This document shows, piece after piece, positions 55,618-64,000 of a stretch of DNA of 64,000 nucleotides. The position numbers were made by a program, and so were the translations under genes. The notes beneath the pieces are model-generated. The model ran no database searches and had not been told where the DNA came from. It worked only from the letters and a program-made list of their open reading frames with translations. Location: positions 48,934,878 to 48,998,877 of the forward strand of contig OY288243.1 in NCBI GenBank assembly GCA_958450325.1, read 5' to 3'. Position 1 is the stretch's first letter, and the number at the start of each line of letters is the position of its first letter. The DNA is from Agrostemma githago (Eukaryota; Streptophyta; Magnoliopsida; Caryophyllales; Caryophyllaceae).

Positions 55618-55854
55618 ACAAGAATACAGGCAGTTTTTACTTTTACTAAAAAAGGCGGAGGACGGTCAAAAATGTCGACGGCTCCGACCACCCCAATGTC
55701 AAAAAGAAAATTTTTAAGAGAAATGAGAAGATACAGATTTATACTCGTTGCCTGTTCACACTCGCGTCTTTCACACACAAACGAGCAGGGGGCAATAGGG
55801 GGAGGCCCCCCTGTTGCCGAAATTGGGAAAAGTGAACCCCCCAACGCAAATCAA
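55618..55854. other. Spacer after the element B integrase
   Basis: No gene; this is the likely start of the 3' untranslated region of pol. Confidence 0.4.
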
Positions 55855-56445
55855 AAGCCACCCTGCTTACCTCTGGGCAAGCAGGGGACAGGCCGTACTA
55901 ACAAGGACTGGGGGCAAGCCCCCCAACCTTGTATAAAAAACGCAAAAGCTACCCTGCTTACCTCTGGGCAGGCAGGGGGCAGGCCCCCTGGACTTTGGAC
56001 AAAAGCCAGGGACAGGCCGTACTAACAAGGACTGGGGGCAGGCCCCCCAACCTTGTATAAAAAACGCAAAAGCTACCCTGCTTACCTCTGGGCAGGCAGG
56101 GGGCAGGCCCCCTGGACTTTGAACGAAAAGCCAGGGACAGGCCAGGCTAACAAGGACTGGGGGCGGGCCCCCAACCTTGTATAAAAAACACGAAAGCTAC
56201 CCTGCTTACCTCTGGGTAGGCAGGGGGCAGGCCCCCTGGACTTTGGACAAAAGCCAGGAGCAGGCCGTACTAACAAGGACTGGGGGCAGGCCCCCCAACC
56301 TTGTATAAAAAACACAAAAAGCCACCCTGCTTGCCTCTGGGCAGGCAGGGGGCAGGCTCCCTGGACTTTAAACAAATGCCAGGGGGAGGCCAGGCTAACA
56401 AGGACTGGGGGCAGGCCCCCCAACCTTGTATAAAAGTGAAACAAA
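55855..56445. repeat. 124-bp tandem array of element B
   Basis: Nearly five units with a period of 124-125 bp contain CCTGCTTACCTCTGGGCAGG, then CAGGGGGCAGGCCCCCTG, CCAGGGACAGGC and CTGGGGGCAGGCCCCCCAA. The middle motif is a perfect inverted repeat (CAGGGGGC/GCCCCCTG), and the second GGGGGCAGGCCCCC forms another hairpin. The array separates the integrase 3' end from the 3' end of the antisense gene. Confidence 0.9.
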
Positions 56446-56716
56446 CAGGAGCCCTCCTACCTACAGGCAGGCAGACTGCGAATCAGGTTCATGAGGAATC
56501 AAAATATACAAAAGCAAACAGAAAATTCACATATAAAAGAAAAAGAAGTGTCAAAAGGAATACAAGACAAGAGTTTTCAAAACAAATGGTTACAATCAAG
56601 AGTACGGCAGCCGACCAGCAAAGGGCTCGGCGCGCAAAGAAGTAAGGAAATCAAAACGTTGGCACAGGCGCAGCAGAGGACGAGCAAGAGCCCTCTGAGG
56701 AAGACTGCCCTCCATG
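56446..56716. other. Spacer between tandem array and antisense gene
   Basis: No supported gene; the likely 3' untranslated region of the antisense gene. Confidence 0.4.
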
Positions 56717-59065
56717 TTAAGCAGGGGGAGCGTCTGGGCTGGAAGCAGCAGCTCCCTCAGACAGCCTGCGCATTTGAGCTTCATCCTTAGCAGTGTAAAG
56801 GGCTCGGAAAGCATCTTCGTCAAAACCAGGGAACATCTCCCTGACAGCTTCCATGACAACCCCCAGGCAGGAGTTAGCACCATTAACGAAGCCCGCAGAT
56901 ACAGCCGTTTCCACCTCCTGAAGAATCTCATCCCTCTCTTTCTCCCAATCCTCGGTCTTCGCCGCCAGATCGCCGAGGGCCGCCTGCAGATCAGAGTTTG
57001 CCTTGGAAAGGCGCTCCCCGAGATCAATAACGCTCTTCTTAGCGTGGTCCAGTTCAGCCAAAGCCTTTCTGGCCTGCTCCAATTCAGCAAAAGCCTGCTG
57101 TGCTCTCTTGGACTCCTCCCCCAGGCGAGACACTTCCCTGGTAGCCTTCTCGCTCTCAGACTTCCAGTGGATCGCCTGACCCCTGGCCTCTTCTAGCTCA
57201 ATCTCCTTTTTTGCCAGCTGATCCTTCAGGCTAGCAATGAGAGCAACGTCCCTCTCGACCGCAGAAAGGCGGTCAGAGTTGGACAGTTCCTCATCACTCA
57301 GGCGACTGAGGGCAGCCAGCTCCGCGGAAGCCTGCATAATTCGGGAGGTGCGCTTAATGTACTGGGTCACTTGACTGGTAGCAGACTTGACAGTCTTGAG
57401 AAGATGGTCTGTTAGAACTGCCCCTGAGTCGGAGAGTAGGGCGGAAACATCTTGGCTGTCGCCTGCATTATAGTGGAACTCAACGTTCTCCTCAGAGAAA
57501 AGGGTGGCGGGAATCTCCGGAGCAAGACGCTTGGGTTCAGGCGTGGAAGTCTCCAAGTCCACCACCTGGTCAGCACTGGGAGCCTCCCGACTCCTCTTTC
57601 TAGTCAGTGCCCGGGGGGTACTCTCCCCAGTCTCCTCGGAACCTGCGGCCCGCGACCCCGGGGGAATCTGAACCCCTGCTGAAAGGCCCTCTTGCCTGCC
57701 AACAGACGAAGGGGTAGCCTCGAAAGCAATCGCCCTCGCAGCTGGAGAGGGGGTGGCCTCAGAAACCGCCGTCTTGGCAGGCGTGACTCGAGGAGGAGGG
57801 GGAAGCCTTGGCCTACTGAATGACAGGCCCTTCAAATGCTTCATCAGATTCTTCTCGCCTCTCTTAAAACCAGGGGGAAGAGAAGGGCGACTTTGGATAA
57901 CAGTGAGATTCTCGTCCAAGCCCAGGCGTCTCACCTCCCCTTTTCTCCAAATAAAAGTGGCAAGAGCTGCAGGACAAACAAACAGGCTGTCAAGGCATTT
58001 TCAAAAGAAAAAAGAGTAAGAAGGAATCACCGGCACTCCTGAACTACCTTTATCTAGACCCGGATTCATGCCCAACCGGGTCAAATAATTATCAGTCGCT
58101 ATAAGCTCCGCATGAGGGAGCCATAAGGTGGGGCCATACACCCCATACTTGTTAGTGTGGCCAGCAAAGTAGGCCGTCAACTCCTTCTCCTTCTCACTTA
58201 GCTTAACCTCCAAGGCCTTTCCACCCACGCCAGGGTGGTACTCCTCAGGGGTCTCCATCCTGGTGTGGACATGATTCCTGAAATGACGAGGAATCCTCCA
58301 CCCATGGATGCTGTGTATGTAAAGGAAGTTGTTCTTCCAGTCCCTCAAGCTGTCCATACCAGGCCACACCAAACAATGTCCCTTCTGCCTCAAGAGAGAC
58401 CAATAACCAGGGGAGCCCGTACTCCCAGAAGAAACCATCTGTAAACCCACCATAAACCGCAGGGCGTCGATGGAAGGCTCCATGCGGTGGAAAAGACAGG
58501 TCCAGACATATGAGATCAGCGCCCTGACAGCTGTGGCTGTCAGCTGGGCGACGGCGACGTTCATGCGCCTGAAGATCTCCTCTAAAGCAGGATGGAGGGG
58601 AAAGCGAAGGCCAAACTCTAAACATTTATGGTAAATCGCTATGCACCCATCCGGGGGGTTGCATACAATATCCTTTTCGCCGGGGACAACAACTGTATAC
58701 CCCTCCCCGAAGTTATAGAGCCGCTCAATCACAACGGCGGCGTTCTTAGCAAGGATCGTCTCCCGATTTTTCGGGTCAGGGAAAGTACTCAGAGGGATGC
58801 GGTATTTAGCCTTGTCTAAATAGTAAACCCTACCCCTTTCCCGACGAACGAGGGGGCCGGAAGTTCGGGAAGGGTTAACTTCCAACGCCTCGTCGTCCGA
58901 GTCGATAGCATCAAATGAAGGGGGGTCAGGAGAATTACCGCCCCCACTGCCCGCCGAGTGTTCTTCCTCAAGACCAACCTCCCTAGAGGAGGAGGCAAAA
59001 TCCATCCCTTCTCCCCTCTTTGATGGGTCGATAAGGGGCAAAATCCTTTCACGGGTTCTAGACAT
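56717..59065 (-). CDS. Intact two-exon antisense gene of element B (Transposase_28/PF04195-like, coiled coil)
   Basis: Exon 1 runs from the ATG at 59065 to 58048 and exon 2 from 57966 to the stop at 56717. The joined length is 2268 nt, exactly 756 codons, without a stop. Residues about 1-75 are Ser/Asp/Glu-rich. Residues about 115-335 hold the domain shared with element C (LYNFGEGYTV, LEFGLRFPLHPALEEIF, LWLPHAELIATDNYL). Exon 2 begins with WRKGEVRRLGLDE, then a Pro/Ser-rich linker, a coiled coil of about 120 residues rich in Glu, Lys, Ala and Leu, and FPGFDEDAFRALY near the end. Antisense ORFs of this kind are known in Retand and other Tat elements; the role is unknown. The coiled coil suggests self-association. 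A TATA box precedes it, and it converges on integrase. Confidence 0.75.
57967..58047 (-). other. Intron of the element B antisense gene
   Basis: The donor is AAAG/GTAGTT and the acceptor is TGTTTGTTTGTCCTGCAG/C, with a T-rich tract. At 81 nt it is phase 1 and restores a single open frame. The same position and phase are seen in element C. Confidence 0.75.
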
Positions 59066-59310
59066 GTTACTCTAAAAAAGATGCGGAAAAAAGGAAATCG
59101 AAGAGAGAAAAAGAATGGAGAATGAAAATCTGACCTAAGATCGCCTGACAGCACGTCACAAGCCCGAAGAAAGAGTCTCTCAGGGAAATGGGGGTGCAAG
59201 GTAGGATACGATCCGTCAATACTCAAGGGTTTTTGACAAGACAAAGAGAATGAGGGAATGTCGAAGGAAAAGAAAGATTGGAAAAAGTGAAAGAATGAAT
59301 GACTGATCGC

Positions 59311-59317
59311 TTTTATA
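59311..59317 (-). promoter_or_regulatory. TATA box of the element B antisense gene
   Basis: TATAAAA on the minus strand (context TTCTATAAAAGCG) about 245 bp before the ATG at 59065. It lies outside the LTR, so the promoter is internal to the element. Confidence 0.65.
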
Positions 59318-59646
59318 GAAAGAAAGGCATGCCAAGAGTCGCCCAACCCTCAGGAAATCACCCAAGGGCTGCGGTCCACGTGTCGCCCCTAGAAAGGTTT
59401 GCTCTAGGCAGCTTCCCAAGAAAAACCTCGGGAGGACCAAAGGGTATCAGAAGATTGGTCACCCTATGACGTCCCCCCTAAAAAAAAAAAAAAAAAAAAA
59501 AATCGCAATACACAAACGCATCGCCTGATCTTCATTTCATTAAGCCTTACAAAGAAAAGTTACATCTTAAGACAGATACGAAAAGAAAAATACATAAGGC
59601 CCAAAAATTCCGGCCTGACAGAAATCAAACGCCCCGCCACGCAGGC

Positions 59647-60228
59647 CTAGTCATCGCCCAAATCTGGGGAACAATCCCCAGGGCTGCCTGGACTCCCGAG
59701 AGCCGAACCCCAGTCCCAGTCTGGGGAGCCCTGGAAAGGGTCATCAGAAGCTCCGCCTTCATCCCTGTCGCTCAGGCAACCAAGACCCTCGCTGTCATCA
59801 GAGTCATGGCTGCTATCTTCCCAGTCCCTTCCAAAGGGAACGGCCCGGGACTCGTCGCAGGTGCAACAGCCTGTCTTCTTTACAGGCGAAGAGGGACCTG
59901 ACGCCAAGGAGGAATCAGTGTCAGAGTTGGGGTCAAATTGCTCAGGGTGCAGCCATGGAAAGCACTCATGGCATCCCCTGTCATAACAGCCCCCTCCCTG
60001 GGAGCAACGCCTAAACCTAGGCGCAGCAGGAGGCGAGGACCTCCTAGGGCGTTTGCCCATCCTAACAGAGGCCTTCTGACTCCTCCGGCGAAAATGAAGT
60101 CGTGAACGGCGACTCCGGCGAACAGCTAGGTAAGCAGCACGAGCATATCGAAGCCTCCAAAAACCTCTGAAGATGAAAGTAACATGCCTAACTCCACGAC
60201 GAGTTACATTTTTTTTGATCCAAGCCAT
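59647..60228 (-). CDS. Antisense ORF inside the LTR of element B
   Basis: From the ATG at 60228 a frame of about 193 codons is open. The first 70 residues are strongly basic (RRSRRSRLHFRRRSQ, GKRPRR). A Cys-containing middle follows (CSQGGGCYDRGCHEC, then CCTCDES), then an Asp/Ser-rich acidic half ending DLGDD. A TATA box at 60287-60294 lies about 60 bp upstream. The LTR of element C has a broken ORF with the same basic-then-acidic order and a TATA box at the same distance. The function is unknown; the Cys pattern might bind metal. The start of the ORF is duplicated in arm 1. Confidence 0.5.
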   Translation of the reverse strand: MAWIKKNVTRRGVRHVTFIFRGFWRLRYARAAYLAVRRSRRSRLHFRRRSQKASVRMGKRPRRSSPPAAPRFRRCSQGGGCYDRGCHECFPWLHPEQFDPNSDTDSSLASGPSSPVKKTGCCTCDESRAVPFGRDWEDSSHDSDDSEGLGCLSDRDEGGASDDPFQGSPDWDWGSALGSPGSPGDCSPDLGDD

Positions 60229-61249
60229 GATTAAAGACAAAGAATGAAGATTGGAAATGGGTCATAAAAATAGTGAAGGAGGATGCAATTTATACAGAAA
60301 ACAGAAGCAGGGCATTAATGGTGCCCCAACCACTTCCGCAGGGAAGAGAGCCAATCATCGAACTGGCACACTGCCCAAAAATTCTCTAGGCAAAGGAGGG
60401 TAATCATAACAAAAGACGTTTGAACTCCCTGCGTGCCCAGAGAAATTAAAGCATGTTCCCTCGGGAACATGCGACACATTTAATGCAAATATCCAAGGAG
60501 ACAACCTCCCGCCGTCCCAAAGCAAGACGTCGCCTGCCGAGCAGGAACCCCGCTCCTCCTCAGCCGGCGAGGGCCAATTGATGGGAGTCGGTTGCCTGCC
60601 TTTGGCCGCCTGCCAATCAGGCCCCAGGGCGACCAATCCCAGAAGGAGGAAAGGTCTGCCCAGCAGCCTTTCCATCAAAGTCATTGAAATCTCCAAGTGT
60701 GGCCCTAATCCCTTGAGCCATCCGCCAAACAGAGCAAACCAGGCCTCCCGCCTGCTTCCAGGGCGTTCCCGCCTGAACAGAACCGAAGGAGAACCGAGGA
60801 CCCATCCGTCATTTTGCCTAAGGTAAGGGGAAATGGGTGGACAAGGTGAGTCCACGTGTCGCGCCAACATCCACCCATTTCCCTCCTCTTCTTTCTCTTT
60901 TCCTCTCTCTTGTGGGAAGGTATAAATACTTACCCATTTCCCACATAAGAGGGGTTGGATTTTCTCTCTCTAGACTCTTACTCCTAAAAACGCCACCTAG
61001 TTCCTCACGAGCTAGGTCCGTCAAGGCATTTCACGGACTGACTTAGGCATCGGAGAGGGTTTCCTCGGACAACCTCCGAGGCCCTGTGCGTTCATTGTGC
61101 AGGGAGCAGGCCATTTCCGCCGGGAAGGTCCGATCAAGGGAGTGAGAGAAAGGGGAGACCAAGGGAAATCAAACGATCGGTTGTTCATCATTAACCTAAT
61201 TATACAGACCGGATCCTAGGCCGGGTGAATTGTTTCCGTGACCGGAACA
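60037..61249 (+). repeat. Inverted arm 2 of the 1.2-kb LTR pair
   Basis: Part of the full LTR; reverse complement of 52722-53934. Each arm is 1213 bp and the arms are 6.1 kb apart. Confidence 0.9.
60921..60928 (+). promoter_or_regulatory. Sense TATA box of element B LTR
   Basis: TATAAATA in a GAAGGTATAAATACTT context, about 330 bp before the LTR end. Confidence 0.6.
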
Positions 61250-61252
61250 ATT

Positions 61253-61270
61253 TGGCGCCGTCTGTGGGGA
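61253..61270 (+). promoter_or_regulatory. Primer-binding site of element B
   Basis: TGGCGCCGTCTGTGGGGA starts three bases after the LTR. The first nine bases match the tRNA-Asp end; this variant is common in plant Tat elements. Confidence 0.7.
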
Positions 61271-61337
61271 ACTTACGGTTGTGCTCACGAGTTACCCACT
61301 AAAATCAACCACTCATAATCACAAAACTAAAACAATT

Positions 61338-62469
61338 ATGCCTGAAATCGTTGATGCCAGTGCAGGAACGGGTCCGACGGTCCCGCCGGTGACCCCCCTG
61401 TATGGTATGCCGCAGTCGGAGAGAGTTCCTCCTACCACGATCTTAGGGGTAGAGGGAACCAGTCTCCTCGGTGGACCTAGCACTGCGGTGACGCCCGAGC
61501 TGGGGGCACCCCCACGACACGCTCTTAATCTGACCCCAGCTCAGATGGCGCAGGCAGCCGCTTTCTTCTCTGCGATGCTGAACCAGGATTTCACTCCTGA
61601 GGACTTGGTGGGCAGGGTCGCATCGGCTCCCAGGCAACCATCCCCAATTAGCAGGGATGAGGCCGGGGGCACGAGGCGGACCGCCGCCAGGAATGCCCAG
61701 AGGAAAGCAAAGAGGACGGCTCAAGCGTATGCGCATGTGCAGAGGCGCATTACTGCTGGCAATCCAGAGCCACCTGTTCAGCAGGCGTTCTCCATTCATA
61801 CAACAGAATCAGCGTCTGGAGGACAGGGAGGCTTATCCCAAGGATTACAGGAGCGCATGAGGCCCAGGGAGCCCATGTCAAAACGCTTGGGAGAAAGACC
61901 AGGCGGAGTTTTCTCCAGGCTAACGCCTGCAGCCAAGGAACAGTCAGCCCCAGGCTTATCCCAAAGCCTGCAATCCAGACTCAACCGGGGACAACCGCTC
62001 GAGTCCAGGTACCATCAGGGTGAGAACCTCTGCCACTCTCAGAGGAAGAGGCCCAGACAGACCTCCCCGGAAACAGAGGATGAAGCAGCCAGTAGGCCGC
62101 CACCAGGGTACCGCTCCCCCAGTGCGAGGAAACCGACCCATAAACAATGGGAATCTCACGGTAACCAGTCTGGGGAAAGCAGGTCACGACTGGTAGGCAG
62201 GCCCACAAAAACCCCGTTGCACCCTGAGGTACAAGAGTACACCATTCCAAAAATCAAAATGCCCACCATCAAATTTGACGGGACGACAGATCCTGAAGAC
62301 CACCTGGCAGCCTTTGAGAGCCACATGGGCATGTATGACGTAGATGATGCCATCTGGTGCAAAGTTTTCCCAACCACCCTGGTAGGGCTCGCACAGGGAT
62401 GGTTCAGAGACCTCCGCCAGGGGTCAGTCAGGTTCTTCATAGAGTTGGCTGAAATTTTCCTCGAACAGT
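61338..62469 (+). pseudogene. gag of element B, cut by an Ogre-like LTR
   Basis: From the ATG at 61338 the frame is open for 377 codons up to the junction. The N-terminal 280 residues are Pro/Ser/Gln/Arg-rich and disordered-looking, with NLTPAQMAQAAAFFSAML near residue 70. The capsid-like Retrotrans_gag domain starts near residue 310: PKIKMPTIKFDGTTDPEDH, then MYDVDDAIWCKVFPTTL, AQGWFRDL and FFIELAEIFLEQ. The frame then runs into the inserted LTR after the last Gln, losing the rest of the domain and the zinc knuckle. Gag would build the particle. It is otherwise undamaged, so the insertion is likely what inactivated it. It is 68 bp from the primer-binding site. Confidence 0.8.
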
Positions 62470-62872
62470 TGTAGACACCCGCATTTTGCCTGCTAGTGTC
62501 TATAGCAGCTTCCGACAAAACACCCGATGATGATTGGACGTAAACGTGACTTAATACGCTCGAATATGGACTCGGAATCAATAGTATCCGACGTGGACAT
62601 TTAGCGGAGTGCAAATCTCTCAAAACCGACCTCAAATCCAGGCCCAGTGGGCCGTTTCCAATAAAATGAGACTAATTTGGGTCAAAACCAACACCGGAAA
62701 TAAATCCCGTCTTTTAGCGACCGGGTCAAAACCCGGTCAAAGACGAAACCGTCTCACAAAATCAGCCAAGTTCACCTTCTAGAAACTGGCGCCCAAATCA
62801 AAATTCAAAAAGCAAATCAAATCAAAAGTCAACCCTTCCTAAATTAACTCAACTCACCCAACTCACTCACTC

Positions 62873-62880
62873 TATAAATA
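62873..62880 (+). promoter_or_regulatory. TATA box of the A'' LTR
   Basis: TATAAATA in the context ACTCTATAAATACACC, about 400 bp into the LTR, matching the place of the TATA box in element A. Confidence 0.6.
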
Positions 62881-63235
62881 CACCCCATCACCCCAACACA
62901 TTACACAACTTTCTTCAACCTTTTCCAACCCTAATCACCTTACACTTACAACATTTTGGCAACCCAAAATCAGTCACATTTTACACTACATCTTCAACCT
63001 TCAAACATTCATCACCCTTGAGTTCTAGGCACTCATACATACACACACACAAATACATTCAAAATCCCGAGATCAAAACTCGTCAAAGACATACACCATA
63101 ACTCTACTTACATATCTCGACACTCCCGCGCTCACGTCGCCACTACGAGTCCGTTTCCGAGATCGTTTAAGCATGTAGGTTGAGGGTGTCATCAAACCCC
63201 GTTCCTTTTTCCCTTATGTTTTTACCGTTTTTATA

Positions 63236-63313
<78 letters not shown>
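63236..63313 (+). repeat. (TTA)n microsatellite
   Basis: About 26 uninterrupted trinucleotide units inside the A'' LTR, just after the conserved GTTCC block, where element A has T-runs instead. Confidence 0.95.
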
Positions 63314-63314
<1 letters not shown>

Positions 63315-63918
63315 CTAACACTAACATTTTTAATTCCGCTACTAACTTGTATTTTTATGTATACTAACTCTCTAATCTAACACTTTTGTTATTTATTGTA
63401 TCTAACCTCTAACATTTAATTATCGTCACTAACGTATTAATACCGTGTATGTATATATATTTATATAATGTTAAAATTCGGATCTTAACACGTTTGACTA
63501 CGACGATCATCCAAAGTCCGTTTAATCCCTTTACGAGTCACGACGGAGGTGGCACCCTTTCGAGGAGCGCCGCCCCAATGTACTCAAGGGCATAACGCGA
63601 TCGTGATTGCTCATAGTTGAACGCGTAAGACTCCATTTCTAAGATTAGTACGAGATCCGTTGAGGCAAAAACCGACATCACATAATCCTTTAGGATTAGT
63701 ATCGATGTCGTGACGCGGAGGACTATAATTTCGTCACTAATCAAGATTTTCAATCACATAATAACATATTTCATAAAATCCCGATAACGGTCTCATAATC
63801 GTATAATACACGTTTATGACATCGAGAACCGAGTTGAATTTAAATAATGCAATATTTTTATTTAACTCGGTCAATTATCGAATTCAAACAAATAAAAGAC
63901 ACACGGCCAGACCCCCAT

Positions 63919-63947
63919 GCGAGTCGCACGCCGGTCAGGCGACTCGC
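63919..63947. repeat. GC-rich hairpin in the A'' LTR
   Basis: GCGAGTCGC pairs with GCGACTCGC, the counterpart of the hairpin at 52486-52516. Confidence 0.6.
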
Positions 63948-64000
63948 GGGGAGGCCTGTTCGGCCGAGACCACTTTCTCGTTCTCTCGACCTTCTACCCT

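Larger units (their letters stand above)
59467..61249 (+). repeat. Full LTR of element B
   Basis: The right end GGAACA at 61249 is fixed by the primer-binding site and by the matching terminus of arm 1. The left end is placed at the TGACGTCC at 59467 by composition and is less certain. It contains an A-run (59480-59502), an antisense ORF and a sense TATA box. Confidence 0.65.
52722..62469. mobile_element. Rearranged Retand-like Tat element B
   Basis: The content in plus order is: an LTR fragment in minus orientation, the end of the Tat RNase H and integrase (plus), a 124-bp tandem array, a two-exon antisense gene (minus), a full LTR (plus), a primer-binding site and a gag gene broken by an Ogre-like LTR. 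The left end TGTTCCGG is a true LTR terminus set into the A' LTR after GGAATC. The inverted LTR pair shows that this is not a simple insertion. The right end of B lies beyond the window. Confidence 0.7.
62470..64000 (+). repeat. Start of an Ogre-like LTR (copy A''), runs off the window
   Basis: It begins TGTAGACACCCGCATTTTG like the LTRs of element A and keeps the terminal stem, the GGTTGAGGGTGTC...ACCCCGTTCC block and the TATA region, but is clearly diverged elsewhere. It is inserted in gag of element B; the candidate duplication ACAGT (62465-62469) cannot be checked because the other end is outside. Confidence 0.8.

Noticed and set aside
60355..60870. 171-codon open frame on the minus strand, duplicated at 53101-53616
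   Set aside because: The identity of the two copies comes from the inverted LTR arms. There is no counterpart in the LTR of element C and no recognised domain; GC-rich LTR sequence explains the open frame.
1..64000. CRISPR arrays, rRNA or tRNA genes, bacterial-type operons and ribosome binding sites
   Set aside because: The DNA is plant nuclear. The tandem arrays lack repeat-spacer structure, and no rRNA or tRNA could be recognised apart from primer-binding complements.

Overview
This window is plant nuclear DNA, and essentially all of it is transposable elements nested inside one another. I find no complete ordinary host gene. The elements present are plant-specific: Ogre-like, Retand-like and Athila Ty3/gypsy retrotransposons and CACTA (En/Spm) DNA transposons, plus captured pieces of a plant autoinhibited Ca2+-ATPase and a plant Sec14-like protein. 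Retand-type organisation (tandem repeat plus antisense ORFs downstream of pol) alongside Ogre-like elements recalls Silene and other Caryophyllaceae, but that species hint is only inference.

Left block (1-27060). A degenerate CACTA transposase locus on the minus strand (12195-19311) is cut at its left by a probable plus-strand LTR ending at 12194. That LTR was in turn entered by a complete 9.4-kb non-autonomous Ogre-like element (1578-10994, LTRs of 2309 and 2332 bp, target duplication TTATT). To the right lie a broken spliced plant-mobile-domain-like gene (19347-20396), a 4.3-kb non-coding CACTA element (20934-25216) and poorly characterised spacer.

Central block (27061-51650). One Retand-like Tat element on the minus strand (element C) is the host for three insertions. 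A 4.8-kb Pack-CACTA (28352-33128, TSD TCA) lies in its LTR. A complete 11.4-kb Athila element (36978-48356, LTRs of 1792 bp each, TSD ATGAC) lies in its tandem array. An Ogre-like LTR starts at 51651, inside its reverse transcriptase. Element C's pol reads 5' to 3' leftwards; its tail-to-tail partner is an antisense gene (33689-36057) with its own TATA box and one intron.

Right block (51651-64000). The Ogre-like LTR is interrupted at 52722 by a second Retand-like element (B). B has RNase H-integrase on plus, a 124-bp tandem array, an intact two-exon antisense gene on minus (755 codons), a full LTR, a primer-binding site and a gag gene. A third Ogre-like LTR (62470 to window end) breaks that gag. 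B also carries a near-identical 1213-bp inverted LTR pair (52722-53934 and 60037-61249), pointing to an inversion.

The most notable signals are: (1) antisense genes in Retand-like elements that share an intron position across two diverged families and have their own TATA boxes; (2) a further antisense ORF inside the LTRs; (3) hairpin-rich tandem arrays placed exactly between the converging sense and antisense genes; (4) a palindrome cluster occurring both in the Athila LTR promoter and just upstream of its only intact ORF; and (5) double host-gene capture by the Pack-CACTA.
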